A DNA stretch of 10,355 nt from JBOHUX01 sp050734915 (lineage in GTDB: Bacteria > Chloroflexota > Dormibacteria > Dormibacterales > Dormibacteraceae). The notes beneath the pieces are model-generated. The model was not told where the DNA came from. It saw nothing but the letters and a program-made list of their open reading frames with translations, and made no database searches. A program made the translations under genes and the position numbers. The stretch spans positions 1 to 10,355 of the forward strand of contig JBOHUX010000075.1 in the NCBI GenBank assembly GCA_050734915.1, in the 5' to 3' direction. Of the stretch, positions 1 to 5,641 are shown piece after piece (the first letter of the stretch is position 1; each line of letters starts with the position of its first letter).

Positions 1-36
1 TCGCCACGGTAACGGAGCGATCTGGCTGGCCAAGGT

Positions 37-86
37 GGTGGACCCCCTTTACGTCATCGTTTCGGCCCTGGGTGGGTCCCCTTTAC
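37..86. repeat. Two imperfect 16-bp direct repeats, possible IS end
   Basis: GGTGGACCCCCTTTAC at 37-52 recurs as GGTGGGTCCCCTTTAC at 71-86, with 14 of 16 bases identical and a 34-bp period. The block lies directly left of the point where transposase similarity begins. Closely spaced repeats of this kind are known at the ends of IS21-family elements, so this may be the tip of a second element lying mostly outside the window and interrupting the transposase. That family assignment is inference. Frame 2 is also open from the left edge to a TAA at 101-103, so the block could be the tail of a gene. Confidence 0.4.
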
Positions 87-99
87 TCTGGCGTTCGGA

Positions 100-696
100 C
101 TAAGCGACAACGCCGCCGTCTTCAGCGGCAGCTCCCGCCGCGGCAAGGTGGCTCTCGAACTCGAACTCGAGGCCCGCGGCATCGAGGTCAAGCACTCCAC
201 CCCCTACCACCCCCAGACCTGCGGCAAGGTCGAACGCCTCCACCAGACCCTTCAGCTCTACCTCCGCCGCCAGCCACCCGCTCAGTCGCTGGCCCATCTC
301 CAGCTCCAGCTCGACAGCTTCCGCGACTACTACAACCAGCGCCGACCCCACCGTGCCCTCGGCCGCCAGATCCCCCTCGCCGTCTTCAGCACCAAGGTCA
401 AGGCCACGCCCACCGCCGCTCAGCCCCCGACTCACTACCGGGTCCGCCGCGACCGCATCGACTCTCACGGCAGCCTCACACTCCGCTACCTGGGCCGCCT
501 CCGCCACATCCGCGTCGGAGCCCTGCATCGCAACCGCCAGGTCCTGCTCTTCGTCGCCGGCGCCGACCTCCGCGTCGTCACCACCGGCGGCGAACTCCTG
601 CGCGAGCTGCGGCTGGACCCCGACCGCGTCTACTTCGGCCTCGGCGGCCGCTGGCCTGTCCACAATGTCTTGCGACAGGTGTCCTCGATGTCTTGA
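100..696 (+). pseudogene. 5'-truncated IS481/IS3-type DDE transposase
   Basis: This is the C-terminal two thirds of an rve-fold transposase. Similarity starts abruptly at LSDN (100-111), which holds the second catalytic Asp of the DDE triad. It continues through HSTPYHPQTCGKVERLHQTL, where the Glu of KVER is the third catalytic residue, then FRDYYNQRRPHRALG, typical of the IS481 group. A basic, beta-rich C-terminal part (about 430-690) ends at TGA 694-696. The helix-turn-helix region and first catalytic Asp are missing: the frame has a TAA at 10-12 and the bases before 100 do not look like transposase. The fragment is therefore a broken copy that cannot catalyse transposition alone. Its 3' end runs into the IS terminal repeats. 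Confidence 0.8.
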
Positions 697-702
697 GACA
701 GG
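665..702. repeat. Tandem 15-bp repeats at the IS481-like right end
   Basis: ATGTCTTGCGACAGG (665-679) and ATGTCTTGAGACAGG (688-702) match at 14 of 15 bases with a 23-bp period. Each has a small TGTC/GACA inverted core. They overlap the last codons of the transposase. Such TGTC-rich repeats at the 3' end of IS481-type transposase genes are usual terminal sequences, so the IS boundary probably lies close to 702-709. No partner left end is in the window. Confidence 0.55.
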
Positions 703-709
703 ACAGACG

Positions 710-799
710 CGGGAAGGGAGGGATTCGAACCCTCGAGGGAGCTTGACACCCCCTACCCGCTTAGCAGGCGGGCGCTTTCGACCACTCAGCCACCTCCCC
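710..799 (-). tRNA. tRNA-Ser (anticodon GCU)
   Basis: Read on the minus strand from 799, a complete type II tRNA folds. The acceptor GGGGAGG (799-793) pairs with CCTTCCC (717-711) with one G-U wobble. The D-arm begins TG-GCTGAGTGGT. The anticodon stem CCCGC/GCGGG encloses the loop CTGCTAA, giving anticodon GCU, which decodes AGC and AGU. A long variable arm characteristic of tRNA-Ser precedes the T-arm GAGGG-TTCGAAT-CCCTC. The discriminator base is G at 710. CCA is not encoded, as CGT follows, so it must be added after transcription. The 3' end points at the IS remnant only 7 bp from its terminal repeats. The gene looks intact. Confidence 0.96.
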
Positions 800-816
800 C
801 TTTCGGGGCCGGATCT

Positions 817-829
817 CCGATTTTATCGG
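817..829 (-). promoter_or_regulatory. Probable tRNA-Ser promoter -10 within a 13-bp inverted repeat
   Basis: On the minus strand TAAAAT (825-820) is a good -10 hexamer, about 20 bases upstream of the tRNA 5' end. It would start transcription near 813 and leave a leader of about 14 nt. It sits inside a perfect inverted repeat, CCGAT-TTT-ATCGG. No convincing -35 is seen at the usual spacing. Between it and the tRNA, the minus strand can form CCCC-GAAA-GGGG, overlapping the tRNA 5' end, which may matter for 5' processing. Confidence 0.45.
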
Positions 830-867
830 CGAGGAGTGGCGGGCCGTGCTCGGCCGGGGACTCCCTC

Positions 868-873
868 CATACT
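868..873 (+). promoter_or_regulatory. Weak -10-like hexamer before the glucoamylase gene
   Basis: CATACT matches TATAAT at 4 of 6 positions in an otherwise GC-rich stretch and ends 10 nt before the ATG at 884. There is no Shine-Dalgarno sequence in between, so a nearly leaderless transcript is possible. The match is weak alone; its position resembles those at 4654-4659 and 4723-4728. Confidence 0.25.
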
Positions 874-883
874 TACTCCCCGC

Positions 884-3166
884 ATGAGGGCACCTGGGGG
901 GCCCGGGGCGCCTCCCTCGTGGGGCCCGGGCCGGAAGGACGCGTTCGGCGCGGCGCCTGGCCTCCTGAGCAGGGTCTGGCTCACGCTCGCGCGGGGGAAC
1001 CTGAGCGAGGTCTACTTCCCGACCGTGGACCGGCCGGTGCTGAACGGGCTCCGGTTCCTCGTCTCCGCGCCCGGCTCGCTGCCGCTCGACGACGCGTTCG
1101 TGGCCGAGCACAAGGTGAGCTGGCTGCGGCCGGGAGTTCCCGCCTTCACGGTCGAGAGCCGGCACCGCGAGTACCGTCTGACCAAGGATTACGTCACCGA
1201 TCCCGGATCCGACGCGGTCCTCATCTCCGGCGCCTTCGAGCCCGAGCTGCCCGACCTGAGGCTCTTTCTGCAGGCGGACCCGCACCTGGTGCCGGGGTCG
1301 ACCGGCAACCAGGCGGCGGTGCTGCCGCTGGGGCCGCCGGTCCTGGTGGCGCGTCAGGGGGACGTCTGGATGGCCATCGTCGGCCCCTTCAACCTCGCCA
1401 CCGTCGGCTACCTCAACAGCTCCGATCTCTACGTCGGCCTCCACGACGGCGACGGCGCGCTCCTGGATCGCTTCGAGGCCGCTGACGCGGGAAACGTCGC
1501 CCTGGGTGCCGAGATTGGCGTCCGGGGCGGCCCCTTCCAGCTCGCAATCGGCTTCGCCCACGCCCGGGCGGAGGCGGAGGAGATCGCCCGGGAGGCGCTC
1601 CGCAAGGGCGCCGGCAGCGTTCGGGAGGCCTTCGAGCGCGCCTGGCTCACACAGGGCGACCTGCCCGGCAACCTGGCTCGGGTCAGCGGCGACGGGGGGG
1701 ACCTCGCCCGCTGCTCGCTGTCCATCCTCCGCTGCCTGGAGGACAAGTCGACGCCGGGGGCCTTCATCGCGGCGCCGGCGGCGCCCTGGGGCGAGCACGT
1801 TCACGACGGCAACCAGATCTATCACCTGGTCTGGCCGCGGGATCTCTGTCAGATCGCCGGCGCCCTCGTCGACGCCGGCGATCACGAGGCCGGCCTCCGG
1901 GCGCTGCGCTACCTGGAGAGGATGCAGTTCCCGGAGGGCTCCTGGCGTCAGAACTTCACGGTCGCCGGCGAGCCCCACTGGACGGGGCTGGAGCTGGACG
2001 AGGTCGGCCATCCCATCCTTCTCGCCTGGCGACTGGCGGAAGCCGGTGTGCTCGATCACGACCCCTACCCGGAGATGGTGCGGCGGGCGGCGGTCTTCCT
2101 GGTCAGGAACGGCCCCACCACGCCCCTCGACCGCTGGGAGGACGGCGGCGGGCTCTCGCCGTCGACGCTGGCGATCGCGATCGCCGCGCTCATCGCCGCC
2201 GCCGAGTTCGCGGACCGCAGCGGCGAGCACCCGGCGGCGATCCACCTCGGCGCCGTCGCCGACTACTGGCAGGACCGTGTCGAGGCCTGGTGCTACTCGG
2301 CCGGCGGCGGCTACTATGCGAGGCTCGGCGACGATCCCGAGGGCACCCCCGGCCCCTACACGGTGCTGGGCCTCGAGTGCGTCGAGCTGGTCCGGCGTGG
2401 GATCCGGGCCGCCGACCACCCGCTGATCGTCGCGAGCCTCCGCCACACCGACGACCTCCTTCGCGTGGACACCCCCGCGGGACCCGCCTGGCGGCGCTAC
2501 GGAGGTGACGCCTACGGGGAGAGGGAGGACGGCTCGGCCTGGGGCGGCGGCCGCGACGGGCGCGGTCGCGCGTGGCCCGTCCTGACGGGGGAGCGGGCGC
2601 ACTACGAGCTCGCGCGGGGGGCCCAGGCGACCGCGCTGGTGCGCGCCCTGGAGGGCTTCGCCGGGCCGGCGTGGCTGCTGCCGGAGCAGATCTGGGATGG
2701 CCCCGACCTGCCTCGATGCGGGCTCCTGGCGGGCGGCGCCACCGGCTCGGCGCGGCCGCTGGGCTGGGCGCACGCGGAATACCTCAAGGTGCTCGCCGCG
2801 ATCGCGACGGCCCGGTCCGCCGAGGTCGTCGAACCCGCTCGGCGCCGCTACGCCGGCCACCCGCCCGAGGAGCCCGCGTTCATCTGGAGCGCTGCCCATG
2901 CCATCACCGGATTCACCGCCGGCCGCGCGGTCACCATCCAGCTCGACAAGCCGGGCGTGGTCAGGTGGAGCGCCGACGGCTGGGAGTCGTCGGCCGACGC
3001 CGAGTGCCACGACACCGGGCTCGGGCTCCACGTGGCCGAGCTGCCGACCCGGATCATGCGCCCGGGCGCGGTCATGAACTGGACCGCGCGCTACGCGGAC
3101 GGGACGGACGCGGGTCGGAACTACGAGCTCACGTGCCGCGAGGACAGCTCAGAAGTCCGCCAATAG
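884..3166 (+). CDS. GH15 family glucoamylase/glucodextranase-like glycoside hydrolase
   Basis: This 760-aa enzyme belongs to the inverting GH15 family, which releases glucose from non-reducing ends of alpha-glucans. Order: an N-terminal beta-sandwich (about 1-250), beginning APGGPGAPPSW and containing NLSEVYFPTVDRPVLNGLRF; an (alpha/alpha)6 barrel (about 270-650); and a glucodextranase-type C-terminal domain (about 665-750, with VVRWSADGW and GLGLHVAELPT). Barrel signatures are VWPRDL (316-321), LELDEVGHP with E373 as likely general acid, WEDGGGLSPSTL from 418, and LTGERAHYE with E570 as likely general base. The 197-residue spacing between those glutamates fits the two catalytic ones of bacterial glucoamylases. 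The ATG at 884 is chosen because family similarity starts within six residues of it; the frame is open far upstream, through the tRNA, without coding meaning. No signal peptide or membrane anchor is seen, so a cytoplasmic role in glycogen or oligosaccharide turnover is likely. Exact linkage preference (alpha-1,4, alpha-1,6 or trehalose) cannot be told from sequence alone. Confidence 0.93.
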   Translation: MRAPGGPGAPPSWGPGRKDAFGAAPGLLSRVWLTLARGNLSEVYFPTVDRPVLNGLRFLVSAPGSLPLDDAFVAEHKVSWLRPGVPAFTVESRHREYRLTKDYVTDPGSDAVLISGAFEPELPDLRLFLQADPHLVPGSTGNQAAVLPLGPPVLVARQGDVWMAIVGPFNLATVGYLNSSDLYVGLHDGDGALLDRFEAADAGNVALGAEIGVRGGPFQLAIGFAHARAEAEEIAREALRKGAGSVREAFERAWLTQGDLPGNLARVSGDGGDLARCSLSILRCLEDKSTPGAFIAAPAAPWGEHVHDGNQIYHLVWPRDLCQIAGALVDAGDHEAGLRALRYLERMQFPEGSWRQNFTVAGEPHWTGLELDEVGHPILLAWRLAEAGVLDHDPYPEMVRRAAVFLVRNGPTTPLDRWEDGGGLSPSTLAIAIAALIAAAEFADRSGEHPAAIHLGAVADYWQDRVEAWCYSAGGGYYARLGDDPEGTPGPYTVLGLECVELVRRGIRAADHPLIVASLRHTDDLLRVDTPAGPAWRRYGGDAYGEREDGSAWGGGRDGRGRAWPVLTGERAHYELARGAQATALVRALEGFAGPAWLLPEQIWDGPDLPRCGLLAGGATGSARPLGWAHAEYLKVLAAIATARSAEVVEPARRRYAGHPPEEPAFIWSAAHAITGFTAGRAVTIQLDKPGVVRWSADGWESSADAECHDTGLGLHVAELPTRIMRPGAVMNWTARYADGTDAGRNYELTCREDSSEVRQ

Positions 3167-3189
3167 GGGCGCGTGCTGGCGCCACGGAT

Positions 3190-3208
3190 CTGCCGTCGGG
3201 ACGGCCAG
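3190..3208 (+). terminator. Hairpin downstream of the glucoamylase gene
   Basis: CTGCCGT-CGGG-ACGGCCAG forms a seven-pair stem with one bulged C, 24 bp after the glucoamylase stop. The following bases are TCCTCCTC, without a T tract, so it is only terminator-like. It lies in the 138-bp gap between convergent genes, where no other coding sequence is apparent. Confidence 0.3.
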
Positions 3209-3292
3209 TCCTCCTCGATCGACGGGGGACGCGGTCGAGCTCGAAACTGTGCGCCGAAGCCGCCTGGGGCACGAATCCAGGTCGAGCCGTCC

Positions 3293-3318
3293 GCGCCGGG
3301 ACGATCAGATCCCGGCGC
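3293..3318 (-). terminator. Perfect 8-bp inverted repeat spanning the dinB-like stop codon
   Basis: GCGCCGGG (3293-3300) and CCCGGCGC (3311-3318) are perfect complements around a 10-nt loop containing the stop codon at 3305-3307. The transcript of the minus-strand operon would fold here exactly at its end. No U-run follows, so intrinsic termination would be inefficient by the standard model. A role in blocking 3' exonucleases or convergent transcription is equally possible. Confidence 0.35.
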
Positions 3319-3757
3319 TGCGACGGAGCTGGTCCAGGTGGGCCTCGTCGTGGCCGGCCATCTGCTCGGCGATCTGGGCGATGGTGATCTCCCCCCGCTC
3401 CTCGTGGTGGCCCGCGCGCTGCCACTCGCTCTCCCGGAGAGACTCGAGAAGGCGCATGTTGCTCTGCCGCAGCGCGCGCCAGCGCGATAGGGCCGATTGC
3501 GCGTCGTCGGCCGCCGAGAGGCGGCGCACCCAGGCCTCCTGGTCGTATCCGGCCAGCCGCGGGCGGTCCTGGGTGAGGACGAGGCGGATCCGGAATCCGT
3601 GGGCCAGCTCCGCGTCGGCGAGGTGGCTGACGATCTGGGCGGTGGTCCACTCGCCGGGCCCGTCCGCGCGCGCCATGGCCTCCGGCGGGAGGCGGGGGAC
3701 CAGCGCCGTCAGCTCATCGAGCGAGCTGCGCATACGATCGATGGGCGCCCGGTTCAC
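3305..3757 (-). CDS. DinB superfamily (DinB_2-like) metal-binding protein
   Basis: A 150-aa protein with the helical pattern and histidine triad of the DinB/YfiT superfamily: H45 in SHLADAE, H136 in GHDEAH and H140 in AHLDQ, expected to bind one divalent metal inside a four-helix bundle. GEWTTAQIVSHLAD and GEITIAQIAEQMAGHDEAHL are typical of the group. Members include thiol-dependent (bacillithiol, mycothiol) transferases and many proteins of unknown activity, so the substrate is not predictable. The GTG start at 3757 overlaps the TGA of the upstream gene by 4 bp (GTGA), so the two are almost surely translationally coupled. The length is ordinary for the family and no signal peptide is present. 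Confidence 0.85.
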   Translation of the reverse strand: MNRAPIDRMRSSLDELTALVPRLPPEAMARADGPGEWTTAQIVSHLADAELAHGFRIRLVLTQDRPRLAGYDQEAWVRRLSAADDAQSALSRWRALRQSNMRLLESLRESEWQRAGHHEERGEITIAQIAEQMAGHDEAHLDQLRRSAGI

Positions 3758-4644
3758 GCCCCCTCCTCGGGAGGCCCGTCGATGTCATCCAGCCGGAGCT
3801 CGCCGGCGGGGTCCTCGTCGAACTGGCTGTGAAGGTCGCCGCAATCGGCGCAGCGGTAGTACTCGCCCACGAAGCCCTTGTGCCAGACCGAGTAGCTGAA
3901 CACGCCCGCCTCCTCGATCAGGACCTCCTGCTCGAGCCTCCAGATGACCTGCTCCCAGCCGCCGGAGAGCTGCTCGTCGAGGATGATCAGGCAGTAGGGG
4001 TGCGGCTCTCCCCAGATCATCGAGACCTCGCCCACGCGCTCCTCGTCGGCATTGACGATCGACCAGCTCTCGGCGCCCGCGGAGCGCACCGAACGGATCA
4101 GGCGAAGCTCGGTCCAGAAGCGGTCGGCCGCCTCCTGCTCCGCCTTGTCGTGCTCGGCCTGGGCTTCCTGGAAGGCCCCCCACATGCGCAGCAGATGATT
4201 GCGGAACCGGTGGTAGGTGGGCAGCAGCTTGGGCTGCTCGTGAGGTGAGCCGATCAGCTGCCGGAAGGCGTGCTCGAAGGCCGCCTCGACGCGCTCCTGG
4301 CGATCGGACACATCGACCGCCCACTCGTCGTCCTCGGAGAGCCGCATGCTCTCGTTGAGCACGACCTCGAAGTCAAGCCAGTCCTGGCCGAACTCGGGCA
4401 CGAGGACGGCGTCCACGATGTCCGCCAGGCGGTGCTCCTCCAGCAGAACCGGCGTCACCCGGCCCCGCGCCTCCGGCCAGCTCTTCCAGCCCATCACGTT
4501 GTGAATCCAGTAGTCGAAGACGATGACCGCGTACTGGAGCGCGGCCGGCGAGGACCAGATGCCGTCAGGCCACGTCTTGCGGCCGGCGCGGACCTGGTTG
4601 TAGAGGGCGATCACCTGCTCCTCGTCCAGGTACTCGGTTTCCAT
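3754..4644 (-). CDS. Conserved-looking protein of unknown function, weak DUF4046 resemblance
   Basis: I do not recognise this 296-aa acidic, soluble protein with confidence. The N-terminal part, IALYNQVRAGRKTWPDGIWSS (residues 12-32) followed by a predicted helix and a stretch ending LVPEFG near 86, recalls the layout of DUF4046 proteins (short helix, GK-x-FP-x-G-W, then a long helical segment); this is memory-based and weak. Residues 115-185 are strongly helical and charged. The C-terminal half looks alpha/beta (SWSIVNADEERVGEVSMIW). One CxxC (C265, C268 in YYRCADCGD) could be half of a zinc site. There is no membrane segment or signal peptide. The ATG at 4644 has no Shine-Dalgarno but a TAGAAT hexamer 9 nt upstream. 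It is the first gene of a two-gene operon with the DinB-like gene and diverges from moeB. Confidence 0.75.
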   Translation of the reverse strand: METEYLDEEQVIALYNQVRAGRKTWPDGIWSSPAALQYAVIVFDYWIHNVMGWKSWPEARGRVTPVLLEEHRLADIVDAVLVPEFGQDWLDFEVVLNESMRLSEDDEWAVDVSDRQERVEAAFEHAFRQLIGSPHEQPKLLPTYHRFRNHLLRMWGAFQEAQAEHDKAEQEAADRFWTELRLIRSVRSAGAESWSIVNADEERVGEVSMIWGEPHPYCLIILDEQLSGGWEQVIWRLEQEVLIEEAGVFSYSVWHKGFVGEYYRCADCGDLHSQFDEDPAGELRLDDIDGPPEEGA

Positions 4645-4653
4645 CCCGAGGTC

Positions 4654-4659
4654 ATTCTA
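4654..4659 (-). promoter_or_regulatory. -10 element TAGAAT for the unknown-dinB operon, probably leaderless
   Basis: On the minus strand TAGAAT (5 of 6 to TATAAT) ends 9 nt before the ATG at 4644. The expected start of transcription is then about 3 nt before the ATG. No ribosome binding site fits between them and no good -35 is visible. Confidence 0.45.
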
Positions 4660-4722
4660 GGAGGCTCCCGGAGGGCGCTCGCCGAGCTCCGAGGTTCGGA
4701 ATAATCGCCGGAAGGCCGTGGG

Positions 4723-4728
4723 TATAGT
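4723..4728 (+). promoter_or_regulatory. -10 element TATAGT for the moeB-larE operon, probably leaderless
   Basis: TATAGT (5 of 6 to TATAAT) ends 9 nt before the moeB ATG at 4738, again implying a leader of only about 3 nt. TTCGGA at 4695-4700 is too far away (22 bp) to be a standard -35. It lies in the 93-bp divergent gap shared with the minus-strand operon. Confidence 0.5.
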
Positions 4729-4737
4729 GCACTTGAG

Positions 4738-5616
4738 ATGGCGGAACGCACGGTTACGCTCACGCCCGACCAGGTCTCGCGCTATTCCCGCCACCTGATC
4801 CTGCCCGAGGTGGGCGGGGCGGGCCAGCGCCGGCTGCTGGGCTCGAGCGTGCTCCTGATCGGGGCGGGCGGCCTGGGCTCGCCCGCGGCCTACTATCTGG
4901 CGGCGGCCGGTGTGGGCCGAATCGGGCTCGTCGACTTCGACGTCGTCGACGCCAGCAATCTCCAGCGCCAGATCCTCCACGGCACCGCCGATGTGGGCCG
5001 CCTCAAGGTCGATTCGGCGGCCGACGCCATCCAGCGGGTCAACCCCGACGTCGAGGTCGTCCGACACCGGATCCACCTCAACTCCGAGAACGCGCTGGAG
5101 GTCTTCCGCGACTACGACGTGATCGTGGACGGCGCCGACAACTTCCCCACCCGGTACCTTGCCAACGACGCCTCCCACTTCCTCGGCAAGCCCCTCGTGC
5201 ACGGCAGCATCTATCGATTCGAGGGGATGCTGACCATGTTCGACTCCCGGAAGGGGACCGGGTGCTACCGCTGCCTCTTCGAGACCCCTCCGCCGGCGGG
5301 CGCGGTGCCCAGCTGCGCCGAGGCCGGGGTCTTCGGGGTCCTGCCCGGAATCGTGGGCAGCATGATGGCGTTCGAGACCATCAAGCTCCTCGTCGGCATC
5401 GGGGAGAGCCTGGTCGGGCGCCTGGTTCTGTTCGAGGGCATGGACATGGCCTTCCGGCAGGTCAGGCTCAGCCGGCGGGGCGCCTGTCCCCTCTGCGGCG
5501 ACCACCCCAGCATCGACGCGCTGATCGACTACGAGGCGTTCTGCGGCATGCCTGCCCAGGAGTCCTCTCTTGAGCCGACGGCGGCGACGGCAAGGCAGGC
5601 CGCCGAGATCGCCTGA
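4738..5616 (+). CDS. moeB: MoeB/ThiF-type E1-like adenylyltransferase
   Basis: A 292-aa enzyme of the HesA/MoeB/ThiF family, which adenylates the C-terminal Gly-Gly of a small ubiquitin-like sulfur carrier (MoaD, ThiS or similar) so that it can be thiocarboxylated. The N-terminal YSRHLILPEVGGAGQRRL is a family hallmark. The ATP site is GAGGLGS (42-48), with R77 in SNLQRQ, K90, and D131 in DGADN. A structural zinc is expected at C176, C179, C250 and C253. C193 in PSCAEAGVFGVL is at the position of the thioester-type cysteine. It lacks the C-terminal rhodanese domain of MoeZ/MOCS3, so sulfur must come from another protein. A tail of about 25 residues after DYEAFCG extends beyond the usual end. 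Whether molybdopterin, thiamin or another pathway is served cannot be told here: no moaD, thiS or thiG is nearby. It heads the operon, with larE 22 bp downstream. Confidence 0.92.
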   Translation: MAERTVTLTPDQVSRYSRHLILPEVGGAGQRRLLGSSVLLIGAGGLGSPAAYYLAAAGVGRIGLVDFDVVDASNLQRQILHGTADVGRLKVDSAADAIQRVNPDVEVVRHRIHLNSENALEVFRDYDVIVDGADNFPTRYLANDASHFLGKPLVHGSIYRFEGMLTMFDSRKGTGCYRCLFETPPPAGAVPSCAEAGVFGVLPGIVGSMMAFETIKLLVGIGESLVGRLVLFEGMDMAFRQVRLSRRGACPLCGDHPSIDALIDYEAFCGMPAQESSLEPTAATARQAAEIA

Positions 5617-5618
5617 GG

Positions 5619-5641
5619 CACCGGCCTAGACTTGGCCGGTG
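5619..5641 (+). promoter_or_regulatory. Perfect 8-bp hairpin enclosing the larE start codon
   Basis: CACCGGCC (5619-5626), a 7-nt loop TAGACTT, and GGCCGGTG (5634-5641) form a perfect stem whose 3' arm ends with the GTG start of larE (5639-5641). On a read-through transcript from moeB it would hide the start codon. No Shine-Dalgarno precedes larE. The loop contains TAGACT (5627-5632), 4 of 6 to TATAAT and 6 nt before the GTG, so an internal leaderless promoter is an alternative reading. Confidence 0.45.

Noticed and set aside
37..86. CRISPR-like array
   Set aside because: Only two imperfect 16-bp repeats with an 18-bp gap and no further units; a mobile-element end explains them better.
2..103. 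Partial frame 2 protein ending in a TAA at 101-103
   Set aside because: About 33 hydrophobic residues with no recognisable family, overlapping the repeat pair. It could be the tail of a real gene but is too short to support as a CDS.
100..663. Minus-strand open frame opposite the transposase
   Set aside because: Ala/Val/Glu-rich shadow of the transposase coding strand, with no motif and no plausible start signal.
353..883. Upstream extension of the glucoamylase frame through the transposase and tRNA
   Set aside because: The extension overlaps the transposase in another frame and crosses a tRNA gene. Its residues are low-complexity Ser/Ala/Pro, and GH15 similarity begins only after the ATG at 884.
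761..3031. Long minus-strand open frame (756 aa) opposite the glucoamylase gene
   Set aside because: Its translation is low-complexity Arg/Gly/Pro/Ala without recognisable motifs. It exists because GC-rich codon use on the plus strand removes stops on the other. The plus-strand product has full GH15 signatures.
3129..3650. Alternative minus-strand frame overlapping the DinB-like gene
   Set aside because: Pro/Arg-rich translation without domain; the DinB frame has the conserved His triad and a coupled start.
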